The translations under genes and the position numbers were made by a program. Shown one piece after another: positions 35,758 to 46,514 of a stretch of 53,316 bases of DNA. Below the pieces are notes generated by a model. The model worked only from the letters and a program-made list of their open reading frames with translations, did no database searches and was not told the origin of the DNA. The stretch lies in contig JAQTNA010000032.1 in NCBI GenBank assembly GCA_028714035.1, positions 1 to 53,316 of the forward strand. The letters run 5' to 3'. Each line of letters starts with the position of its first letter. Positions within the stretch are counted from its first letter, which is position 1. The stretch is from Rhodocyclaceae bacterium (GTDB taxonomy: Bacteria; Pseudomonadota; Gammaproteobacteria; Burkholderiales; Rhodocyclaceae).

Positions 35758-35784
35758 GATGTTTTTTATCCGGGAGCAGGAAAC

Positions 35785-36333
35785 ATGGGTCTTGATCGAG
35801 TGCCGTCCGGCAAGGATCTTCCGAATGATTTCAATGTCGTGATCGAGATTCCGGCCCACGCCGATCCGGTCAAGTACGAGGTGGACAAGGAGAGCGGCGC
35901 CATTTTCGTGGATCGTTTCATGTCCACTTCCATGCACTATCCGTGCAATTATGGCTATATTCCCCACACGATCGCCGGCGATGGCGATCCCGTGGATGTG
36001 CTGGTGATGTCCCCCTTCGCCCTGCCGCCCGGCTCCGTGGTGCGCTGCCGTCCCATCGGCATGCTGTCCATGGTCGACGAGGCGGGCGAGGATGCCAAGC
36101 TCCTGGCCGTGCCGGTGGACAAGCTCACCCCCATCTATCGTAGCGTCACCTCGCCGCGCGACCTGCCCCAGATCACCCTGGACCAGATCTCCCACTTCTT
36201 CGAGCACTACAAGGATCTGGAACCGGGCAAGTTCGTCAAGGTGCGGGGCTGGCTGGAAGCCGACGCCGCCAAGCAGGAAATCATGAGCGGCGTGGCCGCC
36301 TACAACGAGGCCCAGAACAAGCCGAATTTCTGA
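35785..36333 (+). CDS. ppa: Inorganic pyrophosphatase (family I)
   Basis: 182 residues, cytosolic Mg-dependent hydrolysis of pyrophosphate that pulls biosynthetic reactions forward. The signature DGDPVDVLV with the three metal-binding aspartates is present, as are [18 protein letters not shown] and the [16 protein letters not shown] stretch. ATG 35785 ([16 protein letters not shown]) has an AGGA site; the upstream in-frame ATG at 35734 lies before the -10 box and is excluded. It ends at an exceptionally long hairpin. Confidence 0.97.
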   Translation: MGLDRVPSGKDLPNDFNVVIEIPAHADPVKYEVDKESGAIFVDRFMSTSMHYPCNYGYIPHTIAGDGDPVDVLVMSPFALPPGSVVRCRPIGMLSMVDEAGEDAKLLAVPVDKLTPIYRSVTSPRDLPQITLDQISHFFEHYKDLEPGKFVKVRGWLEADAAKQEIMSGVAAYNEAQNKPNF

Positions 36334-36338
36334 GGTCG

Positions 36339-36382
36339 TTTCACGCAGAAAGGGCGGCCTCGGCCGCCCTTTCTGCGTGAAA
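36339..36382. terminator. 21-bp perfect hairpin after ppa
   Basis: TTTCACGCAGAAAGGGCGGC (plus C) pairs without mismatch with its complement, with only two bases (TC) between the arms. It is much longer than the other terminators here and ends immediately before heptamer element copy 3. Confidence 0.8.
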
Positions 36383-36514
36383 CAGGGGCCAGGGAATAGG
36401 AAATCAGAGGGACTAGGGTTAGGTCTGCGCGCGCAAGGCGCGCGGATGATGTTCCCTAGCCCCTAGCCCCTAGCCCCTAGCCCCTAGCCCCTAGCCCCTA
36501 GCCCCTAGCCCCTG
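36383..36514. repeat. CCCTAGC-heptamer inverted-repeat element, copy 3
   Basis: Head CAGGGGCCAGGG, then AAATCAGAGGGACTAGGG as in copy 2, centre TGCGCGCGCAAGGCGCGCGG, and eight exact CCCTAGC units (36454-36509) closed by CCCTG. It fills the gap between ppa and nadE, ending 23 bases before the nadE start. Confidence 0.8.
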
Positions 36515-36537
36515 CTCCCGCGTATAGTTACGCCCCC

Positions 36538-38164
36538 ATGAGCACTCTCAAAATCGCCATCGCCCAGATCAACTGCATCGTGGGCGACCTGTCCGGAAAT
36601 GCCCTGAAGATTCTCTATGCTGCCAAGCGCGCCCGCGCGCTTGGGGCCGATCTCCTGCTCACGCCGGAGCTGGCCCTGGTAGGTTATCCGCCGGAGGACC
36701 TGTTGCTGCGGCCCGACTTTTACCGGTCCGCGGCCCGCGAACTGGAAGTGTTGGCGCACCAGGTGCGGGACATTGCCGTGGTGGTGGGTCATCCCCTGGA
36801 AGAGGGCGGCAGACGCTACAACGCCGCCTCGCTGCTGCGGGACGGCAAGGTGGTCGCGACCTATCGCAAGTTCCGCCTGCCCAATTACGAAGTCTTCGAT
36901 GAGGAGCGCTATTTCGCCGCCGGGGATGCGCCCTGCGTCATCGAGGTGAAGGGGGTCCGCTGCGGCATCACCATCTGCGAAGACTTGTGGCTGGAAGGTG
37001 CGGCCGAGGCGGCCGGGGAGGCCGGGGCCGAATTGCTCCTGTCGCTGAACGCCTCTCCGTACCACATGAACAAGCAGGCCCGGCGCTTCGAGGTGCTGCG
37101 GGCGCGCGTGGCCAGGATCGGCATTCCCGCCATCTATGCCAACATGGTCGGCGGGCAGGACGAACTGGTATTCGATGGTGCATCCTTTGCCCTCGATCGC
37201 CAGGGTGGCCTGGTGCTGCAATCCCCGGCCTTCGCCGAGGCGCTGGATGTGGTGCAGTTCGATGCCGGCGACCTGAAGCCGGGGGCGCTGACGGCGCCCG
37301 CCGGCCTGGAAGCGGATGTCTACCAGGCTCTGGTGCTGGGCGTGAGGGACTACCTGGGCAAGAACGGCTTTCCGGGCGCCCTCCTGGGCCTGTCCGGTGG
37401 CGTGGATTCCGCCCTCGTCCTGTGCATTGCCGTGGATGCCCTGGGGGCGGACAAGGTGCGGGCGGTGATGATGGCCTCGCCCTACACGGCGCAAATCAGC
37501 CTGGACGACTCCCGTGAACTGGTGGCGAATCTGGGCGTGCGCTATGACGAGATCGCCATAGAGCCGGCCATGGAAACCTTCGCTGCCATCCTGGCGCCGG
37601 AGTTCGCCGGTAAGGAAAAGAGCCCCTGGGATACCACGGAGGAGAACCTCCAGGCGCGCATCCGGGGCATGATCCTGATGGCGCTGTCCAACCGCTACGG
37701 CTCCATCGTGCTGACCACCGGCAACAAGTCGGAGATGGCCGTCGGTTACGCCACGCTCTATGGCGACATGGCCGGCGGTTTCGCGGTCATCAAGGACATC
37801 TTCAAGACCTTCGTCTATCGCCTGTGCGCCTGGCGCAATGCCCGGGATGGCGTGCCGGTGATTCCGGAGCGCATCCTCACCCGGGCACCGTCGGCGGAAC
37901 TGAAGCCCGACCAGACCGACCAGGATACCCTGCCGCCCTACGAGGTGCTGGACGCCATCATCGAGGCCTACATGGGGCGGGACGAGAGCCCGGGGAGAAT
38001 CATCGCCGCCGGGTACCCGGCGGCGGATGTGAGGAAGGTGGTGGGCATGCTCAAACGAAACGAATACAAGCGGCGCCAGTCCCCGGTCGGCATCCGCGTC
38101 ACCCAGCGCGGGTTCGGCAAGGATTGGCGATATCCGATAACATCACGCTATCAGGACGAATATT

Positions 38165-38166
<2 letters not shown>
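36538..38166 (+). CDS. nadE: Glutamine-dependent NAD+ synthetase
   Basis: 542 residues in two domains. The N-terminal nitrilase-type glutaminase has the triad Glu44 (LTPELALVGYP), Lys111 (YRKFRLPNYEVFDE) and Cys147 (CGITICEDLW). The C-terminal ATP-PPi synthetase has the LSGGVDSALVLC P-loop (285-296) and TTGNKSEMAVGYATLYGDMAGGF. It converts NaAD to NAD using glutamine nitrogen; the ammonia passes between the sites. It precedes glnB, the nitrogen-signal protein, a pairing seen in other betaproteobacteria. The stop TAA touches a 177-bp inverted-repeat element. Confidence 0.97.
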
Positions 38167-38727
<561 letters not shown>

Positions 38728-39714
38728 TTAATTAGCCTGCCCGGACCTGAGCAGTACCAGGAGAGCGCCGGCGCCGCCGTCATGGGGGCGGGCCTGGCAG
38801 AAGGCCAGGATTTCCTCGCGCTGGGACAGCCAGCTTTTCGAGAGGTGCTTCAGTACGGGCTCGCCGCCGGGTGAGCCCAGGCCCTTGCCGTGGATCAGGC
38901 GCAGGCAGCGCTGGCCATCCTTGAGACAGGCGCCGAGGAAGGTGGCCAGGGCGGCCCGAGCTTCATCCCGGGTCAGGCCGTGCAGATCCAGTTGTTTTTG
39001 CACCACCCAGCGGCCCCGGCGTAAGTCCGTCAGTACCCGGCGCGGCAGGCCCGGCCTGAGGAAGGCCGCCTCGTCGCCCATGTCCAGCCGGTCCTCGAAA
39101 GTGATGGGGGCCGAGAGCGACTCCTGCAAGACTTCCTTCTCGTTCAATTCCTTTTGCCGCGGGATGGCGGCGGGGGGCGCCTGGGCGATGTGCAGGCGGC
39201 CCGTGTCCGGCAGGGGGGAGGCGCCGCGCATGGCCAGCCGGAACAGGGCGGCCGGGTCGTGGCTCAGGTCTTCCGGGATGGGGGGCTCTTCTTCCAGGTG
39301 GGCCATGACCCCGGTCGGCGGCTTGCGATGGGCGGCCGTGGCCAGGTCCACCCGGCCGCTATCCTTGATTGGCACCACGTCCTGATAGGCGGCGCGGAAC
39401 AGGGCATCCGCACCCTGGGGCATGCGGTCCTGGATGATCGGTTCCGGCTCGGCTTCCACCGGCCTGGGCCTGGGTATGGGGGCAGCGCGGGGGCGTTCGA
39501 TCTGGGCCAGATTGCTTGATGCCATGGGCGTGACGCCCCGCAGATTGGCGCGGAACAACCGGACATCCTCTTCCCCGTCATCGGCGGGCGGCGGGGAGGC
39601 TTTGACCGGATCGGGCGCCGGCCGACCATCGTGGGGGCGCAGACGGGCCTTCATCTGCGCCAGGGCAGCGAAACGCTCGTCTTCGGCGGTGATTTGAGGG
39701 GGCTTTCGGGGCAT
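38728..39714 (-). CDS. Smr-domain protein
   Basis: 328 residues, of which only the C-terminal 90 or so form the Smr (small MutS-related) domain: LDLHGLTRDEARAALATFL, then RLIHGKGLGSPGG (HGKG). Smr domains bind or nick nucleic acid, or act on mRNA of stalled ribosomes. The N-terminal two thirds is low-complexity, proline- and charge-rich, and contains repeated short units of the form LFR-(A/L)-(N/A)-x-R-G-(V/A)-x-P. It is longer than typical Smr proteins. It ends exactly where glnB ends (convergent). Confidence 0.88.
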   Translation of the reverse strand: MPRKPPQITAEDERFAALAQMKARLRPHDGRPAPDPVKASPPPADDGEEDVRLFRANLRGVTPMASSNLAQIERPRAAPIPRPRPVEAEPEPIIQDRMPQGADALFRAAYQDVVPIKDSGRVDLATAAHRKPPTGVMAHLEEEPPIPEDLSHDPAALFRLAMRGASPLPDTGRLHIAQAPPAAIPRQKELNEKEVLQESLSAPITFEDRLDMGDEAAFLRPGLPRRVLTDLRRGRWVVQKQLDLHGLTRDEARAALATFLGACLKDGQRCLRLIHGKGLGSPGGEPVLKHLSKSWLSQREEILAFCQARPHDGGAGALLVLLRSGQAN

Positions 39715-39755
39715 GCGGTGGGGCGGACTTCAGCCCGCCACGAAAAAACAGGGCC

Positions 39756-39821
39756 GTAGGTCGGGCTTCAGCCCGACATCGACCTTGACCGAAGCGATTG
39801 TCGGGCTGAAGCCCGACCTAC
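39756..39821. repeat. Perfect inverted REP pair (BIME-like)
   Basis: GTAGGTCGGGCTTCAGCC (39756-39773) and its complement at 39804-39821 face outward around a 20-base spacer. A related GGCGGACTTCAGCCCGCC palindrome sits at 39722-39739. Confidence 0.85.
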
Positions 39822-39845
39822 AGACCATGTGGCTGGCAGTCAGAA

Positions 39846-40856
<1,011 letters not shown>

Positions 40857-40980
40857 CTATTGGGATTACCGCGGTTTTCCGGATTTTGTCGGATTATACC
40901 GGAGCGTTCTGCCGGGGTTTCACGGCGGCGGGCGATCCGGATGATCTTTTCGGTTTGGTAGGGAGTCGGGGAGGGGCCTC

Positions 40981-41655
40981 ATGTCACAGCCTAGCAATGT
41001 TTCAGTCATCGCCCTGCGGTGCCTGCCCATGTTTTCCGGCCTGCAGCCGGCCGCACTGGAACCCATCGCCCGGGTCGCCCTGTTGCGCAGGGCGCCGCGG
41101 GGCACGGCCGTGGTGATGACCGGCGAGCGCACGGATTTCGTCTACATCATCCTGTCCGGCAGCCTCAAGGTGCTGGTGAATGACGAAGAGGGGCGGGAGG
41201 TCATCCTGTCCATCCTCGGCCCCGGGGAACTGTTCGGGGAGATGGGGGTGATAGACGATACGCCCCGCTCGGCCACCGTGGTCGCGGCCGCGCCCAGCGA
41301 ACTGGTGGTGATCTCCAAGTCGGATTTCAAGCGCGTGATGCAGGACAACTTCGATGTCGCCCTGTACATCATGCGTAACCTGGCCCACCGGTTGCGGGTG
41401 GCCGACCGCAAGATCGAGAGCCTGGCCCTGCTGGATGTCTATGGCCGGGTGGCGCGCCTGCTCCTGGAAAACGCGGAGAAGGTGGGCGACGAACTGGTGG
41501 TGGTGAAGAAGATCACCAAGCAGGACATGGCCAAGATGATCGGTGCCTCCCGCGAGATGGTCAGCCGGGTGATGAAGGATCTACAGACCCAGGGGCTGAT
41601 CGAGGAAGGCAACGGCCGGGTCGTGCTGAAGGAACGGATCGGTACGCTGGGCTGA
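40981..41655 (+). CDS. Crp/Fnr-family transcriptional regulator
   Basis: 224 residues: a cyclic-nucleotide-binding-like beta-roll (about 15-130, with GPGELFGEMGVIDDTPRSATV as the phosphate-binding cassette including the Arg-Ser pair), a dimerisation helix (about 135-165), and a winged helix (TKQDMAKMIGASREMVSRVMKDLQTQGLI). FNR iron-sulfur cysteines are absent, so it is closer to CRP-type sensors and may bind cAMP. The recognition helix (SREMVSRV) is of the CRP/FNR consensus type, suitable for sites such as TTGAC-N4-GTCAA at 25748-25761. That link is speculative. Confidence 0.9.
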   Translation: MSQPSNVSVIALRCLPMFSGLQPAALEPIARVALLRRAPRGTAVVMTGERTDFVYIILSGSLKVLVNDEEGREVILSILGPGELFGEMGVIDDTPRSATVVAAAPSELVVISKSDFKRVMQDNFDVALYIMRNLAHRLRVADRKIESLALLDVYGRVARLLLENAEKVGDELVVVKKITKQDMAKMIGASREMVSRVMKDLQTQGLIEEGNGRVVLKERIGTLG

Positions 41656-41756
41656 GCCGGGTCGGTGCCGGAAAACCGGAGACAGGGGAGTCTCTGGCAC
41701 CTCGCCCGTCACCGAGGCATAATCGCCTTTCTCCGGTATTGCGAGGAAAGCGCCCC

Positions 41757-42422
41757 ATGAATTTTCCGGAAGGTCTCCTGCCGCCCGTCTGGTATGTGGG
41801 CGCCTTCCTGCCGTTGGCCCTGGTGTGGCTGTGGTGTCTGCGCCATCTGCCCTGGCAGCGGCTGAAGGATCCGGACATTCATCACGTATGGATGGGCGCG
41901 ATCGTGGCGCTGGTCCTGATCTGGAGCCTGCGCGCCGGGGTCAGGCCGGGCCTGAACTTCCATCTGCTGGGCGGCGCGGCCGTGCAACTCATGTTCGGTC
42001 CCGAGCTGGCCATCGCCGTGCTGTCGGTGGTGCTTGCGGCCGTGACCTACAACAGCCACCTTTCCTGGAGTGCCTACGGCTTGAATGCCATGGTGATGGT
42101 GGTGGTGCCGGTGGTCTACTCCCGCTTCCATCTCTGGGCGGTGGAGCGTTTTCTGCCCGCCAATTTCTTCGTCTACCTCTTTGGCGGAACGTTTTTCGGG
42201 GCGGCCCTGTCCATCCTGGTTACCGGGGTGGTGGCGAATCTGGTGTTTTTCCTGACGGGCGTGTATTCCGCGCCCTACCTGCTGGATAACTATTTGCCCT
42301 ATTTCCTGTTGCTGGCCTTCTCGGAAGCCTTCCTTACCAACACGGCCGTGACCCTCATGGTGGTTTATCGCCCCCGCTGGGTCAGCACTTTCGACGACCG
42401 GCGCTACCTCCTGAACAAGTAG
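41757..42422 (+). CDS. CbiM-like energy-coupling-factor permease (orphan)
   Basis: 221 residues with about six helices. The N-terminal MNFPEGLLPP and the GLNFHLLGGAAVQLMFGPELAI segment (His69) match the CbiM/NikM substrate-binding subunits of Ni/Co transporters. Functional NikM/CbiM have His at position 2 (MHI-x-EG), which with His near 67 binds the metal; here position 2 is Asn. No CbiN, CbiQ or CbiO partner genes are nearby. It may transport something else or use a remote energising module. ATG 41757 is chosen because it produces the conserved N-terminus. The stop TAG lies in a GTAGGTCGGG string. Confidence 0.75.
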   Translation: MNFPEGLLPPVWYVGAFLPLALVWLWCLRHLPWQRLKDPDIHHVWMGAIVALVLIWSLRAGVRPGLNFHLLGGAAVQLMFGPELAIAVLSVVLAAVTYNSHLSWSAYGLNAMVMVVVPVVYSRFHLWAVERFLPANFFVYLFGGTFFGAALSILVTGVVANLVFFLTGVYSAPYLLDNYLPYFLLLAFSEAFLTNTAVTLMVVYRPRWVSTFDDRRYLLNK

Positions 42423-42478
42423 GTCGGGTCAGGGCGTCGCCGATTCCACGACATCTGCTCGTGCCCGTTGGCTCCGCC

Positions 42479-42937
42479 TTACGCCTTTTCCGGGGCCGCC
42501 GCGGCGCTGTCATTGCGCTTTTTGCGTGCCTCGGTCAGGGCATTGATGGCGGCTTCATACAGCAGGCCCGAGGTGCGGCGCCAGAAGTCCTCGGACACCT
42601 CGACGAGGATGGTCAGGGCCTGAATTTCCAGTTCGGTGGCAAGCAGGCTGTTCTCGGTCTCGTAGCGGTCCCGCAGGTTGTCCAGGGCGATGCCGGCCAC
42701 GTCGCATACCGCGATGACGCCCTCGTCCTTCTTGTGGCTCGCCGCCAGGAGCAGCACGGCTCGGCAGTCCAGGAAGACATCGAAGTGATCCGGCGTGGCG
42801 CGTCCGTCGCGGAACGCGCTCAGGGCTTCGTGCTGGACGAGGTCTACGGTGCGATCCGCGAACAGGGCCACCATGGGCGGCACCCTGGGGGTGACACGTT
42901 TCCCCGGGCCGTGTTTGCGCTTCTTCTTGTGGGACAT
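42479..42937 (-). CDS. Hypothetical cytosolic protein
   Basis: 152 residues, not recognised. A very basic N-terminus (MSHKKKRKHGPGKR) precedes an acidic helical body (VALFADRTVDLVQHEAL; ENSLLATELEIQALTILVEVSEDFWRR) and a charged tail. No membrane segments or cysteine motifs. ATG 42935-42937 has an AGGAG site nine bases upstream; the longer frame to 42976 is less likely. No clear operon partner. Basic tail plus acidic helices could suit nucleic-acid or protein binding, but nothing more can be said. Confidence 0.7.
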   Translation of the reverse strand: MSHKKKRKHGPGKRVTPRVPPMVALFADRTVDLVQHEALSAFRDGRATPDHFDVFLDCRAVLLLAASHKKDEGVIAVCDVAGIALDNLRDRYETENSLLATELEIQALTILVEVSEDFWRRTSGLLYEAAINALTEARKKRNDSAAAAPEKA

Positions 42938-43126
42938 GTGTTCTCGCTCCTCGCCAACGGCTTTTCGTACCGCCATGTTTTCATGGTTCTGATTGCTGGA
43001 TTACGGCAATATCGGAAATAACTTGATCCCCAAAGCATTTCGGATACCGCGCCTTGCCGGGGGGCGGGGGAAATTCCAGGGCAATCGGGGTGCAGGGAGG
43101 CGCGGGAGAAAAACTTGTCGGAACTC

Positions 43127-43154
43127 TTGAAATTTGGAGAGAGTTGTATATAAT
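43127..43154 (+). promoter_or_regulatory. Promoter of tRNA-Arg
   Basis: TTGAAA (43127-43132), a 16-base spacer and a perfect TATAAT (43149-43154). The start site would fall near 43161, followed after about six bases by the tRNA; the discriminator GCCGTC is GC-rich, as in stringently controlled stable-RNA promoters. Confidence 0.8.
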
Positions 43155-43166
43155 GCCGTCCTCTCA

Positions 43167-43243
43167 GCGCCCGTAGCTCATCTGGATAGAGTACTTGGCT
43201 ACGAACCAAGGGGTAGGGAGTTCGAATCTCTCCGGGCGCGCCA
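43167..43243 (+). tRNA. tRNA-Arg (anticodon ACG)
   Basis: 77 nt cloverleaf: acceptor GCGCCCG/CGGGCGC, D-arm GCTC-ATCTGGATA-GAGT, anticodon arm CTTGG-CTACGAA-CCAAG (anticodon ACG), T-arm GGGAG-TTCGAAT-CTCTC, discriminator G and an encoded CCA. ACG is normally edited to ICG to read CGU/CGC/CGA. Confidence 0.97.
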
Positions 43244-43250
43244 GAAAAAG

Positions 43251-43282
43251 CAAGGGGTCAGATCGCAAGGTCTGACCCCTTG
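43251..43282. terminator. Palindromic hairpin after tRNA-Arg
   Basis: CAAGGGGTCAGA pairs perfectly with TCTGACCCCTTG around TCGCAAGG. It has no T-run downstream, so it may act as a processing or stability element or be an interspersed repeat rather than a true terminator. Confidence 0.5.
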
Positions 43283-43419
43283 TGCCGTTCACGAGCCGAC
43301 GGCAAGGGAAAGTCGGGCCGCCGGACCGGACCAGGCGCTGCGCCACGTAGTTCATTCCGGCCTGCGGCGTGTCGGGCATAGTATGCTCCCTCGTCCCTCC
43401 AGGAAGATGGATCTCGAAC

Positions 43420-43929
43420 ATGCCCCAGCTCGCCGAACTCCATGCCGGAATCGCCGCCCGCGTGGAGGCGATACGCCAGGGCCGCCCCGACTGGCCCTGC
43501 GCCCGGGGCTGCGACCGCTGTTGCCGGCAACTGGCCGACTTGCCGCGCCTGACCCGGGTGGAATGGCTGTTGCTGAAGGAAGGGCTGGCTGCCTTGTCCC
43601 CCGAAAGGCGGGAGGAAATCCGCCAGGCTGTCGCCACGCTGGGCGGGAAGCCGCCTCGCCCCGTCACCTGCCCCCTGCTGGAGCAAACCACCGGCGCCTG
43701 TCCGGTCTATCTTCAGCGGCCCGTGGCCTGTCGTACCTACGGCTTCTACCTGCAGAGGGGTCTGGGTCTCTACTGCGGCGACATCAAGGCGCGGGTTGCG
43801 GCGGGTACCTGGGCCGACGTGGTCTGGGGTAACCAGGACGCCGTGGATCGCCTCCTGGCGGGGCAGGGGGAGAACCGATCCCTTGCCGAGTGGTTCGCCG
43901 ACGAGGACATGGCCGGCGGCAAGGCGTAG
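43420..43929 (+). CDS. YkgJ-family cysteine-cluster protein
   Basis: 169 residues. CARGCDRCC at 27-35 is the CxxxCxxCC signature of the YkgJ (putative zinc or iron chelating) family, and further cysteines follow in TCPLLEQTTGACPVYLQRPVACRTYGFY, a typical second half for this family. Probably a metal-binding soluble protein; no enzymatic role established. ATG 43420 fits the family N-terminus; the upstream in-frame start at 43369 is less likely. Isolated gene downstream of tRNA-Arg. Confidence 0.85.
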   Translation: MPQLAELHAGIAARVEAIRQGRPDWPCARGCDRCCRQLADLPRLTRVEWLLLKEGLAALSPERREEIRQAVATLGGKPPRPVTCPLLEQTTGACPVYLQRPVACRTYGFYLQRGLGLYCGDIKARVAAGTWADVVWGNQDAVDRLLAGQGENRSLAEWFADEDMAGGKA

Positions 43930-43957
43930 CCCGCACGAAGCGGGCGTGCCCGAGTTT

Positions 43958-44575
43958 CTAAGTCCCCTGTACCGCCTTCAGGATCAGCGGTACCAACGGC
44001 TCCGGCAATTTCAGTTTGCCCGATACGGCAAAGGCGTGCCCCTGCTCCGACATCTTCTTCCAGGTCTTGCGGATGATGTCGAGCCACTTTTCCTCGCTGT
44101 ACTCCGCTTTTGCTGAAGCGAAACCGAGCATGTAATGCTCGATGAAAACGAGATCGGCCACGTCTTCCATCATCTGGGTTTCCGGATTGACCTTGAGACC
44201 GCGCTTGGAAACGATTTTCCTCACCCGCTCGATCATCTCGCTGTCGTACCCGGCTTCCTGCATGAATTTGCCGGCCAGTTCGGCATGGAACTTGTAGAGC
44301 GTGGTGCGCCAGTGCTGGTAGCCCTCCGGCGTCATCGCATAATCCTTGCGCGGAATCTTCCAGCGCTGGATGTGTTGCGCGCGGCAGGCAAGACGTACGG
44401 CTTCGGAAGCGTCCGGGGCGAAGCGCCCGAGCATTTCAGTCATGCGCTGACCGTAGAGCAGTTCCTTGGGGCAAGCTGTTCCGGAGACCATTTCCTGGTT
44501 CGGGTCTTCGGCATTGGCGGCATCGAACAGGGCGATGGTGTGCTCGAAACGTTGGGGATCGGAGATCGTTGACAT
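43958..44575 (-). CDS. DUF4202 family protein
   Basis: 205 residues resembling DUF4202: IALFDAANAEDPNQEM, CPKELLYGQRMTEMLGRFAPDASEAVRLACRAQHIQRWKIPR, GYQHWRTTLYKFHAELAGKFMQEAGY, and MEDVADLVFIEHYM. The spaced His/Asp residues recall HD-type hydrolases, but this is not proven. Soluble. The second ATG (44573-44575) has GGGAG five bases upstream and is preferred to 44587. Function unknown; no operon partner. Confidence 0.8.
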   Translation of the reverse strand: MSTISDPQRFEHTIALFDAANAEDPNQEMVSGTACPKELLYGQRMTEMLGRFAPDASEAVRLACRAQHIQRWKIPRKDYAMTPEGYQHWRTTLYKFHAELAGKFMQEAGYDSEMIERVRKIVSKRGLKVNPETQMMEDVADLVFIEHYMLGFASAKAEYSEEKWLDIIRKTWKKMSEQGHAFAVSGKLKLPEPLVPLILKAVQGT

Positions 44576-44853
44576 AGTGGCTCCCATAAAACGCGAATTC
44601 TATCACTGCGGCGCTCGCGTTGCCCATCTAAGTAATTGATAAGATGTATTAAATATGAAGGTCATGGAGGGTGCCGGGGGTTTGCCGCGCTTTCCGGCGC
44701 CGTGCGCTGCCGGCAGGCGCATGGGCTGGCGCCCCATGAACGATGCCGGCGTGCCCGTCTGGGCTTTGCCGACAGAGGGGGCGACCGGGACGCCGCCGTT
44801 CGCAGCCGTGCCATGTTCGAGGTGGCCGCAGCCGGCATCCTGCCCCTGCCGTG
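44576..44853. other. Intergenic region between the DUF4202 gene and amrS
   Basis: Contains an AT-rich patch (44630-44660), the probable promoter zone, followed by GC-rich sequence with open frames on both strands that look like shadows. I see no RNA or protein gene that I can support. Confidence 0.35.
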
Positions 44854-45953
<1,100 letters not shown>

Positions 45954-45957
<4 letters not shown>

Positions 45958-46514
45958 GCTTGCGGCTCCTTCCATTTCTGCACGCCGTAACGGGACAGGC
46001 GCACTCCCGGGCTCCAGAAATCGGCCGGCAACCCGGCCTTCATCTTCAGGTGGCAGAGGAACTGGCGCGGCGTGGGGAGTTGCTCCCAGACCTGGGGCAG
46101 GAAGGTGGCGCGCAGATGTCCCACCTGGAAGATCAGGCCGTCCACTCCCGGACATATACGGGCCAGAGCATCCGCTTCGTCCGCCACCGGCATGGGCTGC
46201 GGTGCGGTCAAAAGCGACACCTCGACCCGGCTGAGCGCTAATTCCTTGCGTTCCAGGGGCGGAAAACGCGGGTCGCGGAAGGCGGCGGCGAGGGCGTTCT
46301 CCCGCACGTCGTCCCGGAGCGGTCGGTGGGCTTCCAGGCTGCCGATGCAGCCGCGCAGCTCGCCCTGCTGGGTCAGGGTGACGAAGGTGGCGCCGGGGCG
46401 GTCCAGCTCCGGCAGGTCCGTGTCGGGCGCCGGGGCCTCTGGCAGGCCCAGGCGCCGCGCGATGGCGTTGCGGGCCAGCACCAGGAGGACGGAGCCGAGT
46501 TCTTCAGTGGACAT
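45954..46514 (-). CDS. amrA: AmmeMemoRadiSam system protein A (AMMECR1 domain)
   Basis: 186 residues. The AMMECR1 hallmark LRGCIGSLEA is present, preceded by GATFVTLTQQGE and followed by DPRFPPLERKELALSRVEVSLLT. In archaea, bacteria and eukaryotes AMMECR1 domains often occur beside or fused to Memo domains. ATG 46512-46514 is chosen because it starts MSTEELGSVLLVLAR. It overlaps the 3' end of amrB by 11 bases and the start of amrS by 4, so translation is coupled across all three. Function not established. Confidence 0.93.

Noticed and set aside
36454-36516. Tandem CCCTAGC array as a CRISPR or telomere-like repeat
   Set aside because: Units are only 7 bases with no spacers, and the array is one end of an inverted-repeat element that recurs elsewhere; no Cas genes.
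41656-41756. Possible cobalamin or metal riboswitch before the CbiM-like gene
   Set aside because: The gap is only about 100 bases and lacks the conserved B12-box or other known aptamer elements.
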